Source of the DNA: Welwitschia mirabilis
Taxonomy: Eukaryota > Gnetophyta > Gnetopsida > Welwitschiales
Assembly: GCA_051453625.1 (NCBI GenBank)
Contig: JBOZIK010000001.1
Span: forward strand, 47,913,157 to 47,953,923
Direction: 5' to 3'
Length of the DNA: 40,767 nucleotides
The notes beneath the pieces were generated by a model that was not told the DNA's origin, did not search any database, and saw only the letters and a program-made list of their open reading frames with translations. A program made the position numbers and the translations under genes. Of the stretch, positions 1-9,560 are shown piece after piece. Position 1 is the stretch's first letter, and each line of letters begins with the position of its first letter.

Positions 1-645
1 AAGTGGGAATACTAAGAGTCTAGGAAATAAGTAATTATTCTGATGACACCAAGAACACCACTAAACCCTAAACTCAAAGTTTTTATTTCTTTTGCCATGA
101 GGAAGGGAGTGCAACCACTATTAGAGGAGTAAGGACCCACGAAGCATGACCAAATAACCCCCCAGTGGAGTTCCCATAGCTGCCAATACTACCGAAAGTT
201 CCTCTTAGAAATATTTACCCTGGTGTGGTAGGACATCATGGTAACCATGTAATTTTTGTTAAAGCACAAAATACAATAGCTTATGGTCATTATTTTTTTT
301 CATCTTTGTTTTTTTTATTTTATTTTTTTCACATAATTTCCACTTGATCATACACTCAAAAAAGATAAAGGTGAATAAGTAAGATAAAAGATAGAAAAGA
401 ACACTCCCAAAAAACCTAAGATTTAAACACCATTGAAAAAAACCCAAGAAACTAAGGAATCTTCCTTTAAATGAAGTCCATATACATGGAAATATCTCAA
501 GATTAAACGAATCCAATCTTACCACTTGTAAATGCCCAAGTATAAAACTAATCATGATACTTCACAAAGTAATATACAAGTCAAGTTGGAAAGATGATTA
601 GGTAATATCATAATATTTAACCAAATGGGTAGGCTAAGAAATAAC
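1..645 (-). other. 3' non-coding region of E0, downstream of integrase
   Basis: No credible coding frame. The stretch at about 10-250 aligns by eye with 19540-19800, so it belongs to the same family and lies between integrase and the 3' LTR in sense direction. Athila elements often carry a third, env-like frame here. None is visible in either copy; the 98-residue frame at 259-555 is low-complexity and hydrophobic and is not conserved. Confidence 0.6.
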
Positions 646-1703
646 TTAGACAATGATAGGGAGGAAGTCCTCCTCATTGAGAGAAACCTCCAAAACAAGT
701 GCTTCTACCACATTCATGGTTGCATCTAAAGATCCTTCATATAATTTCAATTGTTGTCTATTAATCTTCTGAATTGCTTTAGTTTCCAAATCTAAAATTT
801 TAATTGATCTATTAAAATGCACTGTATTTATAAGATAAGGCCTAACCATTTAGATATCAACTTGTTATTTAAAATGTGAACTCTAGTGTTATACAATAAG
901 ACAAGTTAACTGGGTTTAAACTTTTTATGAAAAATCCTTTTATTATATTTGAACTTTGCATGGGCTTTATGAATTAATTGATGATGTATGGTACTAGTCC
1001 TTTTTTCATCAAGATGATTTAATTAGACTAATGTATACTTAAAATTTTCTTCAAAATCCATAAGATTAAGTTAATGAGATATACAATAAGAATTGTAACA
1101 TACATCAACTAGTAAAACACAAATTTTATTGTAAACAAGTTTATAAGGTGAGAAACTAAAAGAAGTATATCAAGTAGTATGATAGGCCCAAAGTACATCA
1201 TTAAGCTTATGAGTCCAAGACTTTTTATTAATAAAGATAAGTCTTTGAAGTATTTTATTTATTTTTCTGTTAGCATTTTCAGCTTATCCATTCATCTAAG
1301 GATGATAAGCATAAGCTACTCTATGTTTAATACCAATGGATAGAAGAAGTTTCTTAAAAAGTGAATTAATGAAATGAGTACCCTGATCACTAATGATGAC
1401 TCTAGGAAAACCAAACCTCTAAAAGATATGATATCTAAGAAAATAACAGATAGTTCAGGCATTATTTAAAGAAGTAGGTATGGCTTCAACCCATTTAGTC
1501 ACGTAATCAACAGCCACTAAAATGTAATTTTTATTAAAAGAAGGTGGGTGAATAGAGCCCATGAAATTAATACCACGACTATCAAAAATCTCACACTCAA
1601 GAATAGGTCTAAGGGGTATTTCTTGTGAATGAACAAGATTACCAAAATGCTGACAAGGATCACACTTTCTAACAAAATAAAATGAATAACAAAAAATAGA
1701 AGA
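646..1703 (-). pseudogene. Integrase core and C-terminal domain, broken (E0)
   Basis: DDE-type integrase that would insert the element cDNA. In sense, from about 1680 down, a CDPCQ-type motif is followed by EIFDSRGINFMG, then LVAVDYVTKW with the first catalytic Asp (about 1500-1520), SDQGTHF with the second Asp (about 1380-1400), and AENANR with the catalytic Glu (about 1275-1290). The C-terminal part at 646-849 reads MVRPYLINTVHFNRSIKI and then an INRQQLKLYEG stretch, matching the usual WSGPF...NGQRLKPY end of plant Ty3/gypsy integrases. At least four in-frame stops interrupt the core (for example between NNA and TICYFL, and at HP*MNG*AE). The catalytic triad itself survives. Confidence 0.8.
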
Positions 1704-2180
1704 CTAGTAAAAACTAGAATGAAGGATTTTCATGGTAGTTTTATGTTTACTAAAATGTCCTCCACAAGCACCACCATAACAAAGATGAAGAATCTCAAGT
1801 ATTTCCCAATCGGGCATACCTTTTCTCATAATCTGGTTTTTGCACCTATGGTACAAATGTGGATCGATCCACTCATAGTTACTTATATGATGGAGAAAAT
1901 ATTTACGTTGGTGATAGGTCCAATGTTGTGGTGTTTTTATGATTACAACATAGTTCACAATGTTGGCATACCATGAAGGAGGATGAAAATAAGAAACAGT
2001 GAAAAGCTGCTCGTCAGGAAAGGAATCATCAATGAGAATGTCATTGGAAGGAGAAGGAAGTCGAGATAAATGATCAGCAACAGAATTATGCTTCCCTACT
2101 TTATCTATGATGGTTAAATTAAATTCTTGCATAAGAAGGATCCATCTAATCAAATGGGCACTAGAATATTTTTTGGTCAT
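1704..2180 (-). pseudogene. RNase H C-terminus plus integrase zinc-binding domain (E0)
   Basis: 158-codon open frame on the minus strand. Residues 1-45 contain LIRWILLMQEFNLTIIDK and GKHNSVADHLSRL, the standard end of Ty3/gypsy RNase H (ADxLSR motif). Residues about 100-150 hold YHRCKN and HLCYGGACGGHFSKHKT, the H2C2-type zinc-binding region at the integrase N-terminus. Integrase normally follows directly, and it does at 646-1703. The frame is separated from the preceding RNase H part by an in-frame break at about 2181-2207. This is the longest intact stretch of this copy. Confidence 0.85.
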
Positions 2181-2207
2181 AAGGTAACAAATGGCAGCAT
2201 AATTGGT

Positions 2208-2956
2208 TTAAACATTCATGTAAAATCCTAAAAGATAGTCTCTAAGAGAATAAAGGCAAAATATAATGGCAAGCATCTCTTTCTCTATAGTGATGTAATT
2301 TACCTGAGTTCTAGACAATGATTTGCTATGATAAGATATAACTTTAAAATCATTCTCATATTTTTGGCAAAGAACCCCACCCACGAAAAAGTTACTAGCA
2401 TCACACATAAGCTCAAAGTTAAGTGCCCAATCAGGTCCTGTTACTATAGGTGCATAAGATAATTCATGTTTAAGCCTAGCGAAAGCCAGTTGACAAGCTT
2501 CATTCCATTCGAATTTGGCATCTTTCTCTAGTAACGAGTAAAGGGGTTTACAAATAGAAGCATAATCATGAATAAACAAATGGTAAAAACCACAATGATT
2601 AAGGAAAAATCAGACTTGATTAACATTTGTAGGGGGACTAAGATTTTAAATAATACCAACTTTAGAAGCATGTATATTAGTTCCCTCCCAAGAAATATGA
2701 TGACCTAAAACAATTCCACTCTCTATAAGAAAATGACTCTTTTCCTAACTCAAGTGGAGGCCACTAAAAATGCATCAATCTAAGACTTTCTCTAAATGAT
2801 CTAAGATTTGTTCAAAATTTTCTACAGAGATAGAGAAATCATCCATAAAAATCTTAATGGAATCCTCAAGCATACCAAAAAAGATACCCATCATAGCACA
2901 TTGAAAATTATCGGGAGCGTTGTAAAGTCCAAATGGCATGAATCTAAAGGTAAAGA
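2208..2956 (-). pseudogene. Reverse transcriptase palm/thumb and RNase H N-terminus (E0)
   Basis: Minus-strand pol fragment. In sense from 2956: FRFMPFGLYNAP (RT motif around the MPFGL block), IFMDDFSIS (catalytic FMDD intact, about 2838-2855), the LGHHI-type block near 2700, then a 123-codon frame at 2208-2579 with CKPLYSLLEKD, FELMCDASNFFVGGVL (RNase H DAS motif) and TIEKEMLAIIF. Stops and frameshifts occur at about 2580-2780. The start of RT is missing because the copy ends at the head-to-head junction. Confidence 0.85.
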
Positions 2957-3752
2957 AATCTATATAGTCATCTTCACCATCACTTTAAGAGATAAAGAAA
3001 AACTATGTCTTATAACAATTTCCCACAAAATTTAAAATCTTAGAGTCAAGTTCAGAAAGCCATTATTAAGAGATTTATGAGTGACACCATCATCCAAAAA
3101 TATAAAAAAGAAGTCACCAACTTCCAACAAATGCCTAATGAAAATTATGCTTCTGCCTATGAAAGATTTTTTATTACTTTACATTTGAACCTTATAGGTG
3201 CCTTTTCACAGGTAAAACTAGTTAACTATTTTTATAGTGGATTAAACAGTCACACAAAGCAACTTATAGATTTTTCATGTGAAGGCAACTTGTTGAACCA
3301 AATCTTAGATGATGCTTGGAAATTATTGGAAGACTTAGTAGAAGTGATTCAAACATGGCCTAAACCCTCACCTAGAGAAAACTAAACTATAGGCCAAATC
3401 GTTAAAGATCTAAAGGAGGTAAAACATGAAAAAAATAAAACCAGAACGAAAAATAAACCAACTAATGTTATAAATAATTTCACCTCTACCTTAGAAAAAT
3501 ACATCCAAATTATTCTTAATGCTAAGGTGGCAACCGAGAAAAGTAAAGTTGTAGTTCCAATGTGTGATTTGTGTGAAGATAGTTACCATGTTACCAAAGA
3601 ATGTCCCTTACTTTCAACTTACAAAGAGAAAATCTATGAGGAACTTTATGCCTTTAATTATAGATCTTTAAAATACAACTAAAATCAAAATTAAAAATAA
3701 GTCCAAAATCACAACAACTTTCAACATAGAATGAGTGAACAAACCAGCTCTA
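2957..3752 (+). pseudogene. gag, N-terminally truncated, with CCHC zinc knuckle (E1)
   Basis: Retrotransposon gag: capsid-type domain plus nucleocapsid knuckle for particle assembly and RNA binding. Up to 3076 the frame reads LRDKEKLCLITISHK with stops. The 102-codon frame at 3077-3385 contains NFQQMPNENYASAYERF, VNYFYSGLNSHTKQLIDF and LDDAWKLLEDL, matching the Athila gag pattern of an E-x-W/Y-ERF block followed by FYxGLNxxTxxLVD. At about 3560-3610 CDLCEDSYHVTKECPLL forms an intact C-x2-C-x4-H-x4-C knuckle. Several stops lie between 3385 and 3700. Confidence 0.85.
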
Positions 3753-3762
3753 NNNNNNNNNN
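3753..3762. other. 10-N assembly gap
   Basis: Run of ten N within the gag tail of copy E1; true length unknown. Confidence 0.99.
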
Positions 3763-4440
3763 ACCATCCTGACTTCCAACCTTTCAAAACTAGATTTGAG
3801 AACTCAAACTTTTAATCTAACAACTCAAACAATTTGGAAAGCTCATCCAACTCACAAAACCATAGTGATCCTCTTAGGAATTCCATTGAGGAGTTAAGAA
3901 AATCATAAGAAAAGACTAACTTAAACATTAAAAAGACAAACACCAACATAGAAAACCTTATAAGCACCCTACAACAAACTATGCTTGCCAACCAAAGACC
4001 ATAATGGTTTCTTTCCACTCAACCTTTACCAAACCTTATCGAAGTAAGAAAATATTATAATATGATGACAAGAAGTGGACATGACATAACTCCTCTTACC
4101 CATGAGTCTTCAACATTACAAAGTGACAAAAATGATGCGGAAGAAGACATAGAAATCTTAGAACATCTTTCCTTTCCTTCTTCATTAAGCAACAAAAAGA
4201 AAGACCCTTCATAAAGAAACCTACTACCCCATGGCTTGATAGGCTTAATACAAACCCCATTTTTTATGATCATCTAAAAGCCTTAATGCAAAATGTGAGT
4301 ATCAACTTGTCATTTTTGAAACTTTTACAAGAAATCCCAAAATATTCTAAGCTATGGAAAAACTTAATAAGAAGAAAACAAAAATGAATCATCCCTAGTA
4401 AAGTCTTCCTAGCTCAATCCCTTAACAACTTGGTTTCTAA
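3763..4440 (+). pseudogene. gag-pol spacer (E1)
   Basis: Degraded coding stretch between gag and protease, rich in Asn, Lys and Glu codons with scattered stops. It aligns by eye with the complement of about 23860-24120 and 24540-24720 in the larger element, including the block around DPLRNS (about 3860-3890), the block EEDIEILEH (about 4140-4165) and the run ending near WLDRLNT (about 4230-4260). It is missing from the copy at 8041-9500. No known domain is recognised. Confidence 0.65.
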
Positions 4441-5160
4441 GAAGTATTAAAAGTTTAAAGACCCAGGGGTAGCAACCATTAGTGTTACTTTAGAGGGGAA
4501 CCATAGAATTAAGAAAGCCTTAATAGATATCGGAGCTAGTATCAATATCATGCCCTTATATATTTGTCAACAACTTGGGTTGGAAAAAAGAGTAAATCCT
4601 ACATGAGTTATCTTGGAGTTAGCTAATACATCTATGAAAAAACCTTTAAGTATGATTAAGGACTTAGTCATTCAGATAGAAGAAGCTTTCTACCCAATAG
4701 ATATAGTTGTTTTAGAAGTTAAGCATCAAGGTGAATATCCCCTACTTCTAGGTAGAGCTTTCTGTGCAATAGTCCATTACATCATAGACACAAGAACTAG
4801 ATTGATGAGGTGGTATTTTTAAAATAAACAATTTTCAATTAAATTCTTTGATGTATCCAAAAAAGATTTATGCAACAATCTAGGTTTGAAGGAAGAAATT
4901 AAACCAACCCTATTTCTACAACACTATCCACTTGAGGAGAGATAGTTTATGCTTCATGAGCCAACCTTATTTGATGATCATACAGAAGTAGACTACCTTT
5001 ATGTGCTTAATGAACAACTTGAGTTTGACCATTCCTCCACTAAGTTTTTCGATCTGATGAGGAGTAAAACTAAGTTTGCAATCTATTTTGAAGTCCAAGA
5101 AACTGAAAACCCTGATAATTCTTTTTGTGAAATTAGTATTCCACTGCTGATATCCAGATG
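4441..5160 (+). pseudogene. Aspartic protease region and following linker (E1)
   Basis: Retroviral-type protease that would mature Gag-Pol. The sense reads ATISVTLEGNHRIKKALIDI followed by GASINIMPLYI (active-site block D-I-G-A-S at about 4526-4540, intact). Then 4613-4822 contains KKPLSMIKDLVIQIEEAFYP and YPLLLGRAFCAIVHYIIDTR, the ILGRPFL-like flap block. This is the Athila form (DxGAS rather than DTGA). A stop at about 4604 breaks the link between the two halves. A second frame at 4949-5161 is the linker before RT and has no domain I recognise. Confidence 0.82.
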
Positions 5161-6130
5161 ATAATCCAAGATGACAATTAACTCTTCTGAAAATTTTTTT
5201 GAAACTAGAGTTTTAAACATTAACTTGAATCTAAAACCTATGAGTAGTGGACTAAAATATATTTTTATGAATAGAGATTTAAATAAACCTTTAATTATTA
5301 ATAAAAATCTCTCACCTCAATAAGAATCCAATCTCATCTCTCTTTTAGAGTCAAAATTTTATGCATTTTCTTGGTCCCATAATGATCTATTGGCCATTCC
5401 ACTTCCATTGTGCAACACAAAATCTACCTCAAAAAAATTTAAAACATGTAAGGCAACCCTAATGTATATTAAATCCAGTCCTAAAGCAAATTGTTAAAGA
5501 TGAAATCATAAAACTTATAAATGTTGTAATCATTTACTTCATTGCTGATAGTGAATGGGTTAAACCGTTGATGGTAGTACCAAAAAAAGGTGGGAAATGA
5601 TGTATGTGCATAAAATTTCAAAAACTAAATGAGGTAACTAAAAAAGATCACTGTCCTTTACCTTTTCTTAATTAAATTATTAATAAGATTTAGGGACATG
5701 CTTTTTAATATTTTCTTTATGGTTATAATAGTTACAATCAAATTTGCATTACCCTTGAGGGCCAAGATAAAACTACTTTCAATTCTCCTTTTAATACCTT
5801 TGCCTTTAGACACATGCCTTTTGTACTTTCTAATGCTCCTAGTACCTTTCAGCGTGCTATGATGAGTATTTTTTTTTTATATGCTTAAGGATTCCATTTA
5901 GATTTTCATGAACAATTTCTCTATCTATGCTGAAACTTTTGAGCAGATCTTAGATTGTTTAGAGAAAGTCTTAGATAGATGCATTGCTAGTGGCCTCCAC
6001 TTGAGTTGGGAAAAGCGTCATTTTTTTATAGAAAGTGGCATTGTTTTAGGTCACCATATTTCTCAAGAGGGGATTAAGATGGATGCTTCTAAAGTTAGTA
6101 TTATTTAAAATCTTATTCCTCCTATAAATG
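5161..6130 (+). pseudogene. Reverse transcriptase, catalytic aspartates replaced (E1)
   Basis: RT domain. Recognisable blocks in order: VKPLMVVPKKGGK (about 5558-5597), MCIKFQKLNEVTKKDHCPLP (about 5605-5665), YNQIC and the TFNSPFNTFAFRHMPF block (about 5780-5825), SNAPSTFQRAMMSIF, and a 66-codon open frame at 5908-6108 with LDCLEKVLDRCIASGLHLSW and IVLGHHISQEGIKMDASKV. The catalytic FMDD is FMNN here (bases about 5907-5918), so both metal-binding aspartates are changed. Stops are present at several places (for example after KGGK and in the FLN*I stretch). 5161-5440 is a poorly conserved linker. Confidence 0.85.
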
Positions 6131-6758
6131 TTAAATAGATCTAATATTTTCTTGACCACTATGGTTTTTACCATAAGTTCATTTGTGATTATGCTTCTAT
6201 TTACAAACCCCTTCACTCACTACTAGAAAAAGATGTCAAATTCAAATGGAATTAATCTTATTAAAATGCTTTTGATAGGCTTAAACATACATTATCTTAT
6301 ACTCCTATAGTAATGAGACCCAATTGGATACTTGGCTTTAAGCTTATGTATAATGCTAGTAATTTTACTGTGGGTGGGGTTCTTTACCAAAAATATGAGA
6401 AAGACTTCAATGTTATATCTCACCATAGTAAGACACTATCTATAGCTCAAATGAATTACACTACTACCTAAAAAGAAATGCTTGCCATTATCTTTTTCCT
6501 TAATTCTCTTCGNNNNNNNNNNATACTATCTTTTAGGATTTCACACAACTGTTTATACTGATCATGCTACCATTCATTACCAAATAACCAAGAAAGACTC
6601 TTATGCTCATTTGATTAGATGGATCCTTCTTATGTAAGAATTCAATTTGATCATTATAGATAAAACATGAAAGCATAATTATGTTTCTGATCACTTGTCT
6701 CAACTTCCTTCTCTTCTAGATCATATTCTCATTGATGATACCTTTCCTGATGAGCAAC
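6131..6758 (+). pseudogene. RNase H and start of integrase (E1)
   Basis: Continues pol after RT. YKPLHSLLEKDVKFKWN (about 6205-6252), FKLMYNASNFTVGGVLYQ (DAS has become NAS, about 6330-6390), KEMLAIIFFL, a 10-N gap at 6513-6522, then HTTVYTDHATIHY, LIRWILLM and FNLIIIDKT (about 6540-6665). The final SDHLSQLPS and LIDDTFPDEQ blocks run into the 100-N gap. Stops are frequent. The order and blocks match copy E0 read on the other strand. Confidence 0.82.
6513..6522. other. 10-N assembly gap
   Basis: Ten N inside the RNase H region of copy E1. Confidence 0.99.
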
Positions 6759-6858
6759 NNNNNNNNNNNNNNNNNNNNNNNNNNNNNNNNNNNNNNNNNN
6801 NNNNNNNNNNNNNNNNNNNNNNNNNNNNNNNNNNNNNNNNNNNNNNNNNNNNNNNNNN
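6759..6858. other. 100-N assembly gap
   Basis: Exactly 100 N, the usual placeholder for a gap of unknown size. Copy E1 integrase stops here and LTR sequence of another copy starts on the other side, so adjacency of the two copies is not proven. Confidence 0.99.
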
Positions 6859-7298
6859 TGTAACATATATGTGGTTCAATTCTTAAAATAAAATATTTAC
6901 TTTTTATGCTTCAATGTGTGATCATTTCTTACCCTCATTACTTATGTTGCTTCTGATCTAACGATAGGTTCTTTAGTGATATAGGCTATAAGGACAACCT
7001 TTATCAAGGTTGTGCTTGGTTAGTTTAGATTAAGTGCATTGTTGTTTCCTTTTCCTAGATTAGCTTTACATGAGTGTATTTTACTTTTATTTCATGCATT
7101 GCAAGTGATTTTTATAGATTAAAATACAATAATTTCTCTTTTGAAAGAAATTCTCTTATTTCCTACTTTAGCCTTTGACAGATTGTGACATTCGGGTCAA
7201 CTCCCATCTATATTAGTGTATTGTATTTGTACATTATTATTTATAATTAATAGGATTCTAATTAGGATGTAAAAATTTTATAAATATGCATTGCAACA
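6859..7298 (+). repeat. 5' LTR, right part only (E2)
   Basis: Aligns by eye with the complement of the LTRs at 29348-30592. Shared runs include AGTGATATAGGC near 6970, GACAACCTTTATCAAGGTTG at about 6992-7011, GATTAAGTGCATT near 7028, and ATTCGGGTCAACTCC near 7190, the last matching the complement of the segment near 29445. It ends in AACA at 7298, two bases before the primer binding site. The U3 part is missing into the gap. Confidence 0.78.
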
Positions 7299-7300
7299 TC

Positions 7301-7318
7301 TTAATGCTATTGCTGGGA
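7301..7318 (+). promoter_or_regulatory. Primer binding site, tRNA-Asp type (E2)
   Basis: TTAATGCTATTGCTGGGA starts two bases after the LTR end. It corresponds to the plant tRNA-Asp(GTC) 3'-end complement TGGCGCCGTTGCCGGGGA used by Athila elements, with differences that are mostly C-to-T or G-to-A. Sister sites at 29327-29345 and 26534-26552 (minus strand) show the same register. Confidence 0.75.
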
Positions 7319-8040
7319 AAGAATGTTTAGAGTTTGAGAGTTATCATTACTTTGTTAAGTATTTTAATTTAGATTCTTGCTACAGCAGTAGTGTATTAGT
7401 ATTTGTAGTAGCATAGGTTTTTCCTTTCACAGAGTTAATTTTTTATTTTTCATATTAAAGTTTATTATTCTATTTTATAATAAAAGTTAGTCATCCACTT
7501 CATTGTCTAGACAATATGTGGTGATGACGGCCTATGTATCATAATTTTTCTATTTTATTTTTCTGTTAAATTTTCTTTTAAGGGTTTTTGTTCCATCGTC
7601 GTCTTTGTTGTCCAAAAAACTTAGATCAATGATAGTCTATTTTCTGAGTTTTATATTAAAGTTAATCTTTTGTTTTTGTTTTCTACTTTTTTCTTTTTTT
7701 TTTGTGATTTCTGTATTTCTATCGTCTAGGATATCATCAAGATGACGACATCAATAATACTTTGCACATCTAAAACTGAGCATGAATAGTTAAATCTAGT
7801 AAGAAAGAAAAATATTAGAGAGAGTGACTAGTGATTGCTGAAAATATCAGAGAAGATTTAATAAATTTAGAATTTGAAATAGGTGAAAATAGCACAGGTA
7901 TGTAAGATTTTGAAATTCCTATAATTTTCACTTTTATTTCTGCAAAATCTGACTTTGCTATCATGTCTACCTTAGCCTAAAGCTTAAACAACCTACCTTA
8001 CTAAATCCATATCTTGTTATTGAAATTTCTACTACTAATT
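7319..8040 (+). other. Untranslated leader of E2 with phased palindromic modules
   Basis: No coding frame. It contains three copies of the 26-bp palindromic module described in the findings, at 7503-7528 (perfect 14-bp palindrome ATTGTCTAGACAAT at 7502-7515), 7607-7632 and 7721-7746, spaced 104 and 114 bp. The same three positions exist in the leaders at 28920-29165 and 26123-26362. Confidence 0.7.
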
Positions 8041-9020
8041 CTTCTCATACCAATATCCATGTCACTCTTAGGGATCTCATAATGAAAAAGAAATGTGAAA
8101 TCTAAACTCCTTTTGATTTACCTCTTAGTGATGACGTATAACTCCATAACTTAAATGCTTATCCTATCTTTATTGGAGAACTTGATGAAGATCCTTTATA
8201 ACACATTATTGATATAGAAAAACTTGTCCTTACTTCTAGAAATAATAAAAAATGTATAAGTGATAGAGCCTATATGGTCATCTTTCCCATTATTTTGAGA
8301 GATAAAGCAAAACTATGGCTTAGAACAATTTCCCACAAAAGTCTAAAATCTTGGAATCAAGTTTAGGAAACTTTATTAAGAGATTCATGACTAAAACCAT
8401 TATCCAAAAATGTAAAAAAGAAGTCACCAATTTTCAATAAATGCCTAACAAATATTATGTCTCTACCTATGCGAGATTCTTTATTGCTTTACATTCAACC
8501 ACTATAGATGCTTTTTCATAGGTAGAACTAGTTGACTAGTTTTATAGAGGATTAAATAGTCATACAAAGCAACTTGTAGATTTTTCTTGTGGAGGTAAAT
8601 TATTAAAGCAAACCATTAATGATGCTTGGAAAGTATTGGAAGATTTAATAGAAGTAAGTCAAACATGGCCTAAACCCTCATCTAGAGAAAATCGAACAGT
8701 AGGTTAAATCACTAAAGATCTAAAAGAAGTAAAACATGAAAAACATGAAATAAAAATAAAAAATAAACAAACTAATGTCAAATGATTCTTAATGTTAAAG
8801 TGGCAATCGAGAAGAGTACATAAGTAGTTTTGACATGTGACTTGTGTGAATATATTTACTATGTTAGAAAATATTATCCCTTACTTCCTACCTACAAAGA
8901 AAAAATTTATAAAGAAGTTTGTACCTTTAATCAACGAACTTCGAACTATAACCAAAATCACAACTAAAGACAAGTCCAAAAATAGAATGACATTTAACAT
9001 AGGATAAGTGAACAACCAAA
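8041..9020 (+). pseudogene. gag, broken (E2)
   Basis: Gag remnant more complete at its N-terminus than copy E1. It starts near the KKKCEI-type region at about 8080, followed by the PLSDDV region, FIGELDEDPL (about 8170-8200), the MVIFPIILRDKAKLWLRTIS block (about 8276-8335) and GLNSHTKQLVDFSCGGK (about 8551-8600). The zinc knuckle at about 8840-8880 reads CDLC then loses the His and last Cys (both Tyr-like codons). Stops are frequent. The sequence jumps from the gag tail directly to protease at about 9020. Confidence 0.8.
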
Positions 9021-9560
9021 CTTTAGATTCTAGGGACCGCAACCATGAGTGTCACTTTAAAGGAAAACCATAGAAGAAAGAAAGCCTTGATAGATATTAA
9101 AGTTAGTATTAATATTATGCCCTTGCACATTTATGAACATCTTGGTTTAGACAAAAAAGTAGAATCTACACATGTTATCTTAGATTTAGATGATACTTCT
9201 GTCAAAAAACCATTAAGTGTGATCAAGGATTTAGTCATTCAGATAGAAGAGGTTTTCTACCCCATTGATGTTGTGGTTTAAGTTGACCACCATGATAGAT
9301 ATTCTTTACTTCTAGGTAGAGCTTTTTGTGTAATAGCCCACTATATCATAGATACAAGAACCGGATTGATGAAGTATCATCTTAGAAATAAACAATTTTT
9401 AATAAGATTTTTTAATGGGGCTAAAAAAGATTTAGGTAACAATTTAACTTTGGAGGAAGGAATTAGGCCAACTCTATTTTTATAGCACTGTTCACTTAAG
9501 CAAATATGATCCATGCCTCATGAACCAACCCTATTTGATGATAAATTAAAAGTAGACTAC
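9021..9560 (+). pseudogene. Aspartic protease region, active site altered (E2)
   Basis: A 78-codon open frame at 9045-9281 begins MSVTLKENHRRKKALIDI and continues KVSINIMPLHI, so the D-x-G-A-S active block has become D-I-K-V-S. It goes on through KKPLSVIKDLVIQIEEVFYP. After a stop at 9279 the frame resumes with YSLLLGRAFCVIAHYIIDTR (about 9301-9360), the LGRPFL-like block. This is the same order as copy E1. Confidence 0.82.

Larger units (their letters stand above)
1..2956 (-). mobile_element. Athila-like Ty3/gypsy fragment (copy E0)
   Basis: Decayed minus-strand LTR retrotransposon whose 3' end lies off the left edge. In sense order it holds the last part of RT, RNase H, the integrase zinc-binding region, the integrase core and C-terminus, and a non-coding 3' region. 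It is co-linear with about 19535-22450 of the larger element further right, including a shared stretch at its left end (matches 19540-19800). There is no LTR, PBS or PPT in the window for this copy. It stops abruptly inside RT at about 2956, where a plus-strand copy begins. The Athila assignment rests on gag and protease style in sister copies and on their tRNA-Asp-type primer binding sites. Confidence 0.85.
2957..6758 (+). mobile_element. Athila-like Ty3/gypsy fragment (copy E1)
   Basis: Plus-strand copy of the same family as E0. In order: gag from its middle, zinc knuckle, gag-pol spacer, protease, RT, RNase H and the first bases of integrase, where a 100-N gap cuts it off. The 5' LTR, primer binding site and gag N-terminus are absent: sequence homologous to 8265 onward begins directly at about 2957. 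It aligns base by base by eye with the copy at 8265-11290 but keeps about 680 bp between gag and protease that the other has lost. Confidence 0.88.

Noticed and set aside
259-555. 98-codon hydrophobic frame as an Athila env-like protein
   Set aside because: Low-complexity, not conserved in the sister copy near 19800-20100, and far shorter than known env-like frames.
1719-1976. Plus-strand 85-codon frame
   Set aside because: It is the antisense shadow of the RNase H/integrase frame at 1704-2180.
7490-7750. CRISPR-like regularly spaced repeats
   Set aside because: Plant nuclear context; units are inside retroelement leaders, are degenerate and palindromic, and have no unique spacers of constant size between identical repeats.
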